A DNA stretch of 64,000 nt from Corynebacterium tuberculostearicum (GCF_030503735.1 NZ_CP073096.1:186001-250000); one strand, 5' to 3'. Shown: positions 23,832 through 32,813, counted from the first letter of the stretch. Notes: generated from the letters alone by a model not told the origin. Numbers and translations: made by a program.

Positions 23832-24526
23832 GTACGTTGACAAAGATTTTGATTAACCCGCGGCGTCGCCAAGGGCGCAAACTGTTGACCAACCCGCAGG
23901 CTATGCATGCGGCTGTGGCGGCTTCCTTCCCGCCCGACTTAGACCAGTCTTCTGGGCGTATATTGTGGCGCCTTGACAAAAGCGGTGACTACCGGGCGCT
24001 GTATATCGTGGGGCCTGAAAAGCCGACTGCCAGCGTGATTGCTGAGCAGGCAGGGTGGGATACAAGGCCTGCGCAATCAGTCGAGTATGACCGCCTCTTG
24101 GGCTCTCTGACTAAAGGGCAGAGGTGGCATTTTGAGCTCTTGGCCAATCCCACATACTCGCAGTCTAATGGTGGAAAGCGAGGCAAAGTTAAGGCGCACG
24201 TTTCAGTAGAGCACCAATTGGGCTGGCTGTACCAACGCTCTGAACGATCCGGATTCAAGCTCTCCCCGCGCGCTCAAGATGAGGCTAGTGATGCCGAACG
24301 TGACCGCTGGTCCGTACATGAGCAGACCACCATCGTGGAGCGAAAATCCTTGGATTTCCGTAAAGGCGATAGCCGCCGTCGCGTGCACATCGCTACTGCA
24401 CGCTACCGCGGAACCTTGGAGATCAGTGATCCAGACGCACTGCGCGGGACTTTAGTCAATGGCATTGGTAGGGCTCGTGGTTATGGCTGTGGTCTATTGA
24501 CCTTGGCCCGGCCGGCAGGTGCATAA
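23828..24526 (+). CDS. cas6e: CRISPR RNA endonuclease Cas6e (CasE)
   Basis: The product is 232 residues. It cuts the repeat hairpin in the precursor crRNA and stays on the 3' end. The N-terminal NPQAMHAAVAASFP carries the likely catalytic His27, and GIGRARGYGCGLLTLARP at the C-terminus is the Gly-rich loop of the RAMP fold. It should recognise the 6-bp stem of the repeat; both pseudo-repeats upstream of cas3 keep a stem of that size. It overlaps its neighbours on both sides by 1-4 bases. Confidence 0.95.
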   Translation: MSTLTKILINPRRRQGRKLLTNPQAMHAAVAASFPPDLDQSSGRILWRLDKSGDYRALYIVGPEKPTASVIAEQAGWDTRPAQSVEYDRLLGSLTKGQRWHFELLANPTYSQSNGGKRGKVKAHVSVEHQLGWLYQRSERSGFKLSPRAQDEASDAERDRWSVHEQTTIVERKSLDFRKGDSRRRVHIATARYRGTLEISDPDALRGTLVNGIGRARGYGCGLLTLARPAGA

Positions 24527-25464
24527 TGTCCACACCAAGTGAAGTCCCCATTACGCGCCAAGCTTTAGCGCGGATATCGGACCGGATAAGCTTCCTTTAC
24601 GCTGAGCGGTGCGTGGTCAATAGGGATGGGAATTCCCTTACCATCACCGATCAACGTGGGGTAGCTTATGCGCCTGCTACCCAGGTGGCTGCTTTATTGC
24701 TCGGTCCTGGCACGAAGATCACCTACGCTGCTATGGCCCTGCTTGGCGACGCCGGCGTGACCACCCTTTGGGTAGGTGAGCGCGGGGTTCGCTATTACGC
24801 CCATGGCCGCCCGCCGGCCAAGTCTTCCCGTATGACTGAAATCCATGCGCAGGTTATCAGTAACCAACGCAAGCGGTTGGACTGTGCTCGCCGCATGTAT
24901 GCACTGCGGTTTCCAGGCGAAGATGTCTCTCGGTTGACGATGTCGCAGTTGCGCGGCCGCGAAGGGGCGCGTATGAAGCGGATTTATGCCGCCGAAGCGG
25001 AGCGCACAGGTGTGTATTGGAATCGTCGATCTTATGACCCCAATGATTTCGATTCCTCGGACCCCATCAACCAGGCACTCACAGCAGGAAGCGCTGCTTT
25101 GTATGGCATCGCACATGCAGTAATTGCGGCTTTGGGTTTCATTCCGGCGTTGGGCGTTGTGCACAGTGGCACTGATCGTTCCTTTGTCTACGATGTGGCA
25201 GACCTGTACAAAGCGGAGATTTCGATTCCTGCAGCATTTGATGCCGTGGCAGCACAGCAGGGAAATCCTTCCGTTGAGGTGCGCCGTCGGATTCGCGATA
25301 AGGTGGTATCTCATCGCTTGATGCCCCGGATGGTGCGCGACCTTAAGGCTCTTTTCGACATCCCTGATGAACTTCTAGTTAGCGATGCCGAACTCATGTT
25401 GTGGAGTGAGCTTGAAGTTATTGCCTCCGGGGTGAATTGGGCAGAAGAGGAGTCGTTGTCATGA
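24526..25464 (+). CDS. cas1: CRISPR integrase Cas1 (type I-E)
   Basis: The product is 312 residues. The N-terminal beta domain includes GVAYAPATQVAALLLGPGT, and the alpha-helical integrase domain follows. Metal ligands appear to be Glu in the AAEAERTGVYW region, His213 in LGVVHSGTDRSF, and the Asp pair in VYDVADLYK (about 223-226). With Cas2 it inserts new spacers at the leader end. It begins in the last base of cas6e and overlaps cas2 by 4 bases, so adaptation genes are coupled to Cascade genes. Confidence 0.96.
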   Translation: MSTPSEVPITRQALARISDRISFLYAERCVVNRDGNSLTITDQRGVAYAPATQVAALLLGPGTKITYAAMALLGDAGVTTLWVGERGVRYYAHGRPPAKSSRMTEIHAQVISNQRKRLDCARRMYALRFPGEDVSRLTMSQLRGREGARMKRIYAAEAERTGVYWNRRSYDPNDFDSSDPINQALTAGSAALYGIAHAVIAALGFIPALGVVHSGTDRSFVYDVADLYKAEISIPAAFDAVAAQQGNPSVEVRRRIRDKVVSHRLMPRMVRDLKALFDIPDELLVSDAELMLWSELEVIASGVNWAEEESLS

Positions 25465-25817
25465 TGGTGCTGGTCGTTACAGCCTGCCCAGGAGGCCTGC
25501 GAGGCGATCTCAGTAAATGGCTCATTGAGCTGACCCCTGGAACGTTTGTGGGACGCCCTACCGCGCGCGTCCGAGAATTGCTCTGGGAGAGAACAGTGGA
25601 TCTTTGTAAAGACGGTCGTGCCTTATTGGTGTATTCCGTCGCTAATGAGCAAGGCATGGAGTTCCGAACTCACCGGCATCACTGGGAACCCACCGATTTC
25701 GATGGTGTCACGTTAATGATGCGCCCACATAAACTAAAGCAGATGAAGCGTCGGACGGGTTGGTCGAAAGCCCGCCAAGCCCGCAAGATGTACATCCGAC
25801 AGAAAGGGGGAGGTTAG
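25461..25817 (+). CDS. cas2: CRISPR adaptation protein Cas2 (type I-E)
   Basis: The product is 118 residues. VLVVTACPGGLRGDLSKWLI and GTFVGRPTARVRELLWERTV are the conserved start of the I-E (CasF-like) Cas2, which bridges two Cas1 dimers. The basic C-terminal tail (KRRTGWSKARQARKMYIRQK) is longer than the E. coli protein. ATG 25461 overlaps the cas1 stop as ATGA; a frame opening 24 bases earlier would lie deeper inside cas1. Confidence 0.95.
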   Translation: MMVLVVTACPGGLRGDLSKWLIELTPGTFVGRPTARVRELLWERTVDLCKDGRALLVYSVANEQGMEFRTHRHHWEPTDFDGVTLMMRPHKLKQMKRRTGWSKARQARKMYIRQKGGG

Positions 25818-25900
25818 CGTATTCGAGCAAATAGGCTTTTAACCCCCCGCTCGAAGCTGTATGTAAAATGGCCCTTAGGCTCATATTATTCCTGCTCAGC
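25818..25900 (+). promoter_or_regulatory. CRISPR leader
   Basis: An 83-bp AT-richer segment separates cas2 from the first repeat. TGTAAAAT (TAAAAT at 25864-25869) is a good -10 candidate and would start transcription about 25 bases before repeat 1. AGGCTCAT at 25877-25884 is the exact complement of the crRNA handle ATGAGCC(T). The side of the array and the conserved repeats fit a leader read in the plus direction. Confidence 0.65.
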
Positions 25901-27393
25901 GTGCTCCCCGCGTAAGCGGGGATGAGCCCGGCGTTACCTATGAACGCCGTATTGTTCCGCTGTGCTCCCCGCGTAAGCGGGGATGAGCCTCGTCGGCATT
26001 CCGGTATCTTGCGATTGTGTTAGTGCTCCCCGCGTAAGCGGGGATGAGCCGAAATGCAGGAAAGAAATTAGGGGGTGAGACCTGTGCTCCCCGCGTAAGC
26101 GGGGATGAGCCGAGAACCAGAACAATTTCAACAAGGCTGTGCAGGTGCTCCCCGCGTAAGCGGGGATGAGCCCAGCTCGTCCGGCCCCTTGCCGTCCATC
26201 ACTGGGTGCTCCCCGCGTAAGCGGGGATGAGCCCACAGGAGATCAATGGCTGCACGCCAACCGGGAGTGCTCCCCGCGTAAGCGGGGATGAGCCCTCGGT
26301 GGTGGACGTAATAAAATCGTCACTGCTGTGCTCCCCGCGTAAGCGGGGATGAGCCCCCGTGGAAGCTGTGGACACCTGCACTACGCTAGTGCTCCCCGCG
26401 TAAGCGGGGATGAGCCCCCCCCAACCCGCCCGAGGTCAAGACCCGCAACAGTGCTCCCCGCGTAAGCGGGGATGAGCCCGCCCGTGTTGTGGACTACAAG
26501 TTAAAGACCGAGTGCTCCCCGCGTAAGCGGGGATGAGCCCGCCCGGCTCGCCGCTAAGGGCCTGGACGGCCTGTGCTCCCCGCGTAAGCGGGGATGAGCC
26601 GACAAACTAGACCATATGGTCACAGTGACAAAAGTGCTCCCCGCGTAAGCGGGGATGAGCCCACTACTGAGGAACTACCCGACGAGGATATGCCGTGCTC
26701 CCCGCGTAAGCGGGGATGAGCCTCTACTGGCGGTGGGGTAGCGGTAGCCACCCCCGTGCTCCCCGCGTAAGCGGGGATGAGCCGTATTTCACTGATTTTA
26801 TGAAGGGTTTTATCGGGTGCTCCCCGCGTAACCGGGGATGAGCCCGTCTCCGCTGCCTGGGCTGCGCCGTTTGCAGCGTGCTCCCCGCGTAAGCGGGGAT
26901 GAGCCCGCGGGAATCGGGACCAGTGCAACGGCGGTTAGGTGCTCCCCGCGTAAGCGGGGATGAGCCATCAAAGGCGGTCATGGTATCGGGTTCCTTTCTG
27001 TGCTCCCCGCGTAAGCGGGGATGAGCCCTGCTACCGGAGCTTCCACCGCCCGAATGGAGCGTGCTCCCCGCGTAAGCGGGGATGAGCCCTGCTACCGGAG
27101 CTTCCACCGCCCGAATGGAGCGTGCTCCCCGCGTAAGCGGGGATGAGCCCCATCGGAGGAAGAAATGAACAAGCTATATCGGGTGCTCCCCGCGTAAGCG
27201 GGGATGAGCCGGTACAGGGCGTTTTTGCTTCGGCTGGTTCGTGGTGCTCCCCGCGTAAGCGGGGATGAGCCCCCGCCGGTAGGCCCATGAGCCATTCGAT
27301 GAACGTGCTCCCCGCGTAAGCGGGGATGAGCCGATACTTTGCTTGGCAACCTGATTGCTCCGCATGTGCTCCCCGCGTAAGCGGGGATGAGCG
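25901..27393 (+). CRISPR. Type I-E CRISPR array, 25 repeats and 24 spacers
   Basis: The repeat is 28 bp, starting GTGCTCCCCGCGTAAG and ending CGGGGATGAGCC; the core CCCCGC/GCGGGG forms a hairpin. The period is 61 bp throughout, except one 34-base spacer at 26417-26450. Repeats are identical except one with AACCGG instead of AAGCGG (repeat at 26817) and the last (27366), whose final C is G. Spacers 19 and 20 (27028-27060 and 27089-27121) are identical. The crRNA sense is plus, matching the cas genes. Near-perfect repeats suggest an active or recently active array. Confidence 0.99.
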
Positions 27394-27538
27394 CGAGACA
27401 CATCACGTGACGGTATCCCCCGGTGGGTGGTCCCGCGTCAGTGAGAAGCAGGTCCGGTTCATGCGTGGCATTGCAATGCAGCTGGCTTCGCTTTGCACTT
27501 AGATAGAGCCGGAGCTTTGCTGACACTTTGGTGGACGG

Positions 27539-28444
27539 TTATTCGAGCTCGAAAGTCTGGCGGCCGATTTCGTCTTGGCTGAAGGACTTAGAGGCGACAA
27601 GGTCCACAGGCGTGGTTAAATCATCGAGCTCGTAGGATATTGTTCCGGCGACAGTTCCTCCCTTTTTAATCTGTTCAAGCTGAGTATCGGAAGTTTCAGG
27701 ATCAAGATAGGAACCGAGATCTAGCTCGTTTACCTTATTCGGATCATTGTCTTGGATGGCGGTGAAGTACACGACGAAGTCGGTGGTGGTTAGGGTCTCA
27801 TCCGTTTTATTCGTTACGTCATAGTTAAAGACGAGAAGTGGCTTTTCACCTAATTCGTTGCCGGGCTCACCAGGTTTAACAACACGGTGGTCGGTAATTT
27901 CGAACTTGGCGGCTGGAACATCCAGGACTCCGTCTTTAAAGGATTGGCTAAAATCTGTGCTCTTTAGCTCTTTTACGGTTGTCGGATCATCCTTCACCTT
28001 TTTCATGTGTGTGGTGAATTCCTTATCTTCAATCGCGACCTGGAAAGTTAAGGTGTCGTCTTCGATAGAGAAATCTTTCTTATCGGACAAAGCGGCCATC
28101 CACTCCGAGGCGGTGGCAACGGTATCGCGGTTTGAGCTAACGGTCTCACCGGATGCAGCGGCTTGAGCGTCAAAGGTGCCGATCCAGTAGATCATGCGAT
28201 TTTCGCCGTTATCCATGACCCATTCGATGGTGATGACGTCATCGGTGATGCTGGCTTCCATCCAGCCATCTTCAGAAGCGCTGTCCTCTTGCTTCCACGT
28301 TCCAATTGCGGACTTCGCATCGGCCTGTGCACCGGACTCGGAATTATGGGAGTCGCTTGCCTTTGGGCTGTCACTACCGCTATCTGAGCAGGAAGTAAGC
28401 GTGAGTGCAGAGACGACAATAAGAGAAGAGAGTAGTTTGCGCAT
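27539..28444 (-). CDS. Lipoprotein with DUF5067-like C-terminal domain
   Basis: The product is 301 residues. The signal peptide ends in ALTLTSC (lipobox, Cys ~19), followed by a Ser/Asp-rich linker. The middle (~48-150) is a beta-rich domain with GTWKQED and IYWIGTFD. From about 175, AAKFEITDHRVVKPGEPGNE and LLVFNYDVTNKTDETLTTTDF resemble DUF5067, an immunoglobulin-like domain seen in surface lipoproteins. The function is unknown. About 145 bp with no recognised feature separate it from the array end; it is read toward the array. Confidence 0.8.
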   Translation of the reverse strand: MRKLLSSLIVVSALTLTSCSDSGSDSPKASDSHNSESGAQADAKSAIGTWKQEDSASEDGWMEASITDDVITIEWVMDNGENRMIYWIGTFDAQAAASGETVSSNRDTVATASEWMAALSDKKDFSIEDDTLTFQVAIEDKEFTTHMKKVKDDPTTVKELKSTDFSQSFKDGVLDVPAAKFEITDHRVVKPGEPGNELGEKPLLVFNYDVTNKTDETLTTTDFVVYFTAIQDNDPNKVNELDLGSYLDPETSDTQLEQIKKGGTVAGTISYELDDLTTPVDLVASKSFSQDEIGRQTFELE

Positions 28445-28577
28445 AAATAATTTCTACCCTGAGGGGGTAGGAAGCATACAAATACTCAAAAGGGTAGGGG
28501 GACAAATTGGTCTTTGGCCGCTCTTTGACTAATCTTTTGGGGGCAGAGAATCGCCCTAGTGGGCGTGCAATCTGTGT

Positions 28578-28651
28578 GGGGCTATAGCTCAGTCGGTTAG
28601 AGCTACGGACTCATAATCCGTCGGTCGCGGGTTCGAGCCCCGCTGGCCCCA
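28578..28651 (+). tRNA. tRNA with CAT anticodon (tRNA-Met, possibly Ile2)
   Basis: The 74-nt cloverleaf is complete. Acceptor GGGGCTA pairs with TGGCCCC, the D-arm is AGCTCAGTCGGTTAGAGCT, the anticodon stem ACGGA/TCCGT encloses CTCATAA, and the T-arm is GCGGGTTCGAGCCCCGC. CCA is not encoded. The CAT anticodon serves elongator Met, or Ile if C34 becomes lysidine; sequence alone does not separate these. It lacks the initiator C1-A72 mismatch. Confidence 0.92.
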
Positions 28652-28662
28652 CGGTTAAAGGG

Positions 28663-28693
28663 AGGCGTCGGCAAGCAGTGCCGGCGCCTTTTT
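28663..28693 (+). terminator. Intrinsic terminator after the tRNA
   Basis: AGGCGTCGGCA (28663-28673) pairs over 11 bp with TGCCGGCGCCT (28679-28689; one G-T pair), followed by TTTT. Confidence 0.85.
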
Positions 28694-28754
28694 GCTAACT
28701 GCGCATTTGGGTGTGCTAATTGCGCAGGGGCGGGCGGTGAAGTCTAATAACCAT

Positions 28755-29810
28755 ATGGTTGAAGTGGATCCGCTCATTGAATCTCTCTACCGCTGGTCCG
28801 ATATCAGCGGCGTGCTGCTGATGGGAATCATCGGCGGCACCATGGCGCGCAAGCGCGGCTACGATATCATCGGCTTTTTCTTCATTGCGATGTTCTCCTC
28901 CTTAGGCGGCGGCATGGTGCGTGACGTGCTCATCAACCGCGGTACGGTGGCGGCCATGAGCCAGCCGGAGTACCTATATCTGGCTTTTACCGGCGCGTTG
29001 ATTGCCCGCTTTGTCTATTTCAAGGGCAAGACCTGGGATTACCTGCAAGCGCATGGTGACGCCGTCGTTTCCGGCCTCTGGGCAGCCACCGGCGCCGTGA
29101 AGGCCATTACCTACGGCCTGCCGCTTATTCCATGCATCATGATGGGCGTGTTTACCGCCACGGGCGGATCCATGATTCGTGACATTGTAATGGGCCGCGA
29201 GCCGAGCGTATTTGGTGATAACCAGCCGACGGTTATCCCGGCTGTTGCCTGCACTGTCATCGTCTTGGTGGGCCACCACTTCGACATGATGGCGGTGGGC
29301 ATGATCATCGGGCCTTTAGTCTCCATCTTCCTGGCGCTGCTGGGCATCTGGGCCGGCTGGCGCGTGCCTGCCTACCAAGATTGGGCGCCCATTAATGACA
29401 CTGCGGCGCAGGTAAAGGCGCTAGCGAAGAAGGCTGAGAATAAAAGCCGCGCGGTGGGCCGCCGCTTGGAGCCGCACCGCCTGCGCGCGTGGCGCCACCG
29501 CCAGATGGAAGCCGCGCTGCAGCGCCGCATTGAAAAGGAAGTGCGCTCCGGCAAGCGCCGCAAGGAGGCCGCTGCGGAGGCCAGCGAGTTTTTGGAGTCC
29601 TTTCAATTGGACGTCGATCAGCTCAGCGCAGTGGTAGCAGAAGGCGATGACACGGACTTCGGCGTGGACCTCACCGGTGATTCCTACAACGAGGAGGAAC
29701 AGGCCTCCCACGAGGAATCTCAACGCCTCCTTGATACCATTTTGGAAGATGACAAGCTTACTGATGAACTCATTGATCGCCTCATGAAGCGCTATGACGC
29801 CCGCGACTAG
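28755..29810 (+). CDS. Trimeric intracellular cation channel (TRIC/YicG-like) family protein
   Basis: The product is 351 residues. Residues ~10-215 hold seven membrane segments in two related halves; SSLGGGMVRDVLINRG (~47-62) and TATGGSMIRDIVMGREPSVF (~132-151) are the paired GG-x-[MI]-RD motifs of the TRIC/UPF0126 family, small potassium-conducting channels. The last ~135 residues form a charged, helical cytoplasmic tail not found in short family members. ATG 28755 is chosen; the upstream signal is weak (GGGCGG) and the transcript may start very near the ATG. Confidence 0.85.
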   Translation: MVEVDPLIESLYRWSDISGVLLMGIIGGTMARKRGYDIIGFFFIAMFSSLGGGMVRDVLINRGTVAAMSQPEYLYLAFTGALIARFVYFKGKTWDYLQAHGDAVVSGLWAATGAVKAITYGLPLIPCIMMGVFTATGGSMIRDIVMGREPSVFGDNQPTVIPAVACTVIVLVGHHFDMMAVGMIIGPLVSIFLALLGIWAGWRVPAYQDWAPINDTAAQVKALAKKAENKSRAVGRRLEPHRLRAWRHRQMEAALQRRIEKEVRSGKRRKEAAAEASEFLESFQLDVDQLSAVVAEGDDTDFGVDLTGDSYNEEEQASHEESQRLLDTILEDDKLTDELIDRLMKRYDARD

Positions 29811-29819
29811 GAGATAGGC

Positions 29820-30341
29820 TTAGCGCCCAACCGCACCGCAAAGCTGCGGGTCCGTGATATAGCCTTGCTCGCAGCCATATTGGGTCTGGATTTCTCCGGA
29901 GCTCTTATTCCGGTTGCCATTGGCATCGTTGCCATAGCCGCACAGGTAGGCCGGGCACTCTGCACTCGGCCCATTGGGCGCTTGTACTGGCGGTTGAGCG
30001 TTTGATTCCTTGCATAACGCGGCAAACTCCACCCAGGTGCCGTCCGCGCATTGGTACTGCGCGGTGTTTTCCTGCTGCTGGTTTTCGGTAACCGGTTGCA
30101 CGGCTTCCTGATTTTCGGTTTGCGGTTCGGCGTGCTGCGCGGCCTCTGTAGTTGCTGCTTCCGTGGTCGCTTCTTCTGTGGATGTTTCCTCGGTGCTGGA
30201 TTCTGTAGAGCTCGTCTCGGAGGCCGTTTCCGTAACAGTTTCTTTGACCGTGGAAATGGTGGTGGCGGTATCGTCGCTGCCGCCGCAACCGGTGGCAAAA
30301 AGAGCTAGGGCGAAGAAGGGAATAAGGAATGATTTCTTCAT
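29820..30341 (-). CDS. Small Thr/Glu-rich lipoprotein
   Basis: The product is 173 residues. Signal peptide MKKSFLIPFFALALFATGC ends in a lipobox (Cys19). Residues ~25-75 are a Thr/Glu/Ser/Ala repeat-like linker, suited to spanning the cell wall. The C-terminal half has Cys pairs in YQCADGTWVEFAALCKES, CPAYLCGYG and YGCEQGYITDPQLC, so it is probably disulfide-bonded. A start six codons upstream is possible but lacks a better site. The function is unknown. Confidence 0.75.
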   Translation of the reverse strand: MKKSFLIPFFALALFATGCGGSDDTATTISTVKETVTETASETSSTESSTEETSTEEATTEAATTEAAQHAEPQTENQEAVQPVTENQQQENTAQYQCADGTWVEFAALCKESNAQPPVQAPNGPSAECPAYLCGYGNDANGNRNKSSGEIQTQYGCEQGYITDPQLCGAVGR

Positions 30342-30487
30342 GCCCCACACAGTAGACAAACAAGGCAGACGATGCAGGAGTTTGTGCAGGGCATAGGGGA
30401 GTAGTCATTGTGCTAAGGGGAGTGTTTGCTCGGTTGCTGGCAGCAAACTGGCACCCAGTTTTCAGGCGCGCGTCCTATTCTAGAGAC

Positions 30488-32080
30488 ATGAACCTGAAGT
30501 ATTACTTCTACGAGCTGTGGAGTCTTTTTGTTGACCACGGCTTGCCGCTTATTGCGCTGCTGCTGATCGGTATTTTGATACCGCGCGTTGGCAGGCTGGC
30601 AATCCGCATCATAGAGCGCCGCCTCGATGAAGATGAAGAATCCACCAAGGCGCGCCTGGCGCTGACCGGCGCGCTGGTCTACATCGTGCAGGCCATCGCG
30701 TACTTCCTTATCATTTGGGCCGCCCTGACCAATATCGGCGTGCCCGCAGTAGGCGCGGCAGTGCCGGCGACGATAGTTTCGGCCGCCGTGGGCTTTGGTG
30801 CCCAGTCCATCATTGCGGATTTTCTTTCTGGCTTTTTCATCCTTTCGGAAAAGCAATTCGGCGTGGGCGACTACGTCAGTTTTGATGGCGTGACCGACGT
30901 GGAAGGCACTGTGGTGATGCTGACCTTGCGTACCACCAAGGTGCGCACGCCTACCGGCGAGTTGGTTACCGTGCCCAATAGCTCGGCCGGCGCGGTGACA
31001 AACTATTCCCAAGAATGGTCGCGCGCTGTGGTCAACTTCGACGTGCCCGTGCAAGAAGGCGAGACCTTACCGGAGATCACGCGCCGAGTGCGCACCATCT
31101 CCGAGCAGGCCATTCGAGAACCATCCATTGCCGTAGACGTCAACGGCGAGCTGGAGGTGCTGCCGGCCACCCAGTTGGTTGCCCCGCAAGCCGCCGGCCA
31201 GTCCTGGCACGTGACCTACCGCGTGCTGGTTACCGTTAATCCCGCCCGGCAGTGGGCGGTGGAGCGTGCCATTCGCTCGGCGCTGCTCTCGGAGTTCTGG
31301 GACCACTACAACGTGGCCGATTTGGATGAACTTCAGCGCCCGCTTACTCCTCCGGAGGGAAACGTTGCGGCTCAAGAGTCCGTCAAGGATGCTTCCACAG
31401 CGGGCAAGGAATCCCACCCGGAAACCAAGGTGGAGTCTCGCCTGGACGCAAAACCGGAAGAGGAAGCCGGACCGGATAGCGCTGGCCCCGGAAGGCCCGC
31501 CCTGTCTGATGACAACCAAGAACCTGAACCTACCCAGGGAATCTGGCGTTCTTTAGAGACCAATACCAAGTTCCAAAAGATCGCCACCTTTGGCGGCCGA
31601 GTGCGCGGCTCCACCACGGGGCTTATTCTTGCCTTGTTCGTCGTCGGTGCTTTGACCCTGGCTTCGAGCAACCCGGACGATGCCGACGCTGGCTGGCTCT
31701 CGCCCGAGCATTGGCGCAATAGCGGTAAGGAAACCTCCTCCTCGCAGCCTGCCGAAGCCCCCAGCTCCACCGCACCTACCGAAGAAACCACCGAAACCGC
31801 CACACAGAGCGAGCCAAGCGAGGAAGGCGCGGCTCCTTCTGAGGCCACCAACCCGCAGGGCACCGAAGGCGCTGGCGCTACCGATACGCCCGCTGGCGGC
31901 GAGCAGGGAGCAGGCGCTACTGGCAATGCTTCACCAGCCCCGAGCACCGCCGACGGTGCAGGTAACTCTGGAAGCGATTCCGGGAACGGCACTGCTACTG
32001 CTCCTGATGCCGGTGACGGCACCCAAGCTTCTGGAACTGCCGGCAGCACGGGCGCAGAGATTCCGGCGGAGCCTCGCTAG
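30488..32080 (+). CDS. MscS-type mechanosensitive channel, MscCG-like
   Basis: The product is 530 residues. Three N-terminal membrane helices end in the pore helix VPATIVSAAVGFGAQSIIADFL (~95-116), followed by FFILSEKQFGVGDYVSF and the MscS beta domain (GTVVMLTLRTTKVRTPTGEL then VTVPNSSAG). Like corynebacterial MscCG, it has a long C-terminal extension with a fourth membrane segment (TTGLILALFVVGALTLA, ~377-393) and then a Ser/Thr/Pro/Gly-rich tail of ~120 residues, probably outside the cell. MscCG opens on membrane tension and exports glutamate in C. glutamicum. The stop overlaps the convergent lipoprotein stop (CTAG). Confidence 0.9.
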   Translation: MNLKYYFYELWSLFVDHGLPLIALLLIGILIPRVGRLAIRIIERRLDEDEESTKARLALTGALVYIVQAIAYFLIIWAALTNIGVPAVGAAVPATIVSAAVGFGAQSIIADFLSGFFILSEKQFGVGDYVSFDGVTDVEGTVVMLTLRTTKVRTPTGELVTVPNSSAGAVTNYSQEWSRAVVNFDVPVQEGETLPEITRRVRTISEQAIREPSIAVDVNGELEVLPATQLVAPQAAGQSWHVTYRVLVTVNPARQWAVERAIRSALLSEFWDHYNVADLDELQRPLTPPEGNVAAQESVKDASTAGKESHPETKVESRLDAKPEEEAGPDSAGPGRPALSDDNQEPEPTQGIWRSLETNTKFQKIATFGGRVRGSTTGLILALFVVGALTLASSNPDDADAGWLSPEHWRNSGKETSSSQPAEAPSSTAPTEETTETATQSEPSEEGAAPSEATNPQGTEGAGATDTPAGGEQGAGATGNASPAPSTADGAGNSGSDSGNGTATAPDAGDGTQASGTAGSTGAEIPAEPR

Positions 32081-32682
32081 TGGGGCTGGCCTTCTACATC
32101 AAGCCGGTCCGTCCACCGCTCATTGTTGGGTGAGGTGAAGCTAGCATAGACGCTAGTGTCATTTTTCTTCTGACAATGAAATGTGCGCACATCTGAGCCT
32201 ATGGCGCAGAATAGATCGTAAGTCTGCTTGGTCTGCGGGCTCGTCGCAGAAATGCGGGTGTTATAAGAGCCATTGACCATCTTGTTGCGGTGCGTATAGG
32301 TAAATGTATGGGTGATGGCTTCATCAAAAATCGCACCGGTGAACTCGCACGAGGTGTGCTCACCCGCATGGATGCTATCGCCTTGGTTGGTGTAGCCGCA
32401 CTTGCCGCCTATCTGTCCAGCGTTGATGTTGTGATTTACCGTCTCTGGTGCGGGTGCCTGCTCTTGGTGCCCGGCTTCGGGCCTGCTTACCTCATCATCT
32501 TCATTGCCCGCGCTTTCGTCATTGTCTATGGTCTTGGTGACCGTAGTGGGCGCGTCGGATTCTTGCTGCTGGCTAAATACTGGTTCCGCATCAGTAGAAG
32601 CTTGTTCATCACTGGAGCCGCAGGCGCTAAGGCCGGTAATGGACAAGGCGGCGAGAATGAAGGCAGAGGCGCGTTTGAGCAT
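32077..32682 (-). CDS. Secreted lipoprotein, paralogue of the one at 13149-13760
   Basis: The product is 201 residues. The lipobox is ITGLSAC (Cys21), followed by an acidic linker. The C-terminal domain shares with the 13149-13760 protein the order HNINAGQIGGKCG, DSIHAGEHTSCEFTGAIFDEA, ATSPQTKQTYDLFC, IGSDVRTFHC and YASF. The four Cys are conserved in position. Similar length and layout show clear paralogy, although the linkers do not align. It is convergent with the MscCG-like gene. The function is unknown. Confidence 0.82.
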   Translation of the reverse strand: MLKRASAFILAALSITGLSACGSSDEQASTDAEPVFSQQQESDAPTTVTKTIDNDESAGNEDDEVSRPEAGHQEQAPAPETVNHNINAGQIGGKCGYTNQGDSIHAGEHTSCEFTGAIFDEAITHTFTYTHRNKMVNGSYNTRISATSPQTKQTYDLFCAIGSDVRTFHCQKKNDTSVYASFTSPNNERWTDRLDVEGQPH

Positions 32683-32813
32683 GGGGAATATTAAAGGGGG
32701 TTGGCGAAGTGTACGGGGAAGACTTTAACATTTTCGCGGTGCTTCTGACGTGCATAAATGATCTGTATTGGCGGAGATTAAATAGTGCGCTTCGGCCGCG
32801 CGTTGCACTGGGC

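Noticed and set aside
25934..27526. Long minus-strand frames across the CRISPR array, rich in repeated AHPRLRGEH and LIPAYAGST.
   Set aside because: They are the repeat translated in three frames; the array explains them.
27394..27538. Possible further degenerate repeats or a second leader beyond the array.
   Set aside because: After the last repeat I see no stem of the CCCCGC/GCGGGG type with 61-bp spacing and no AT-rich leader.
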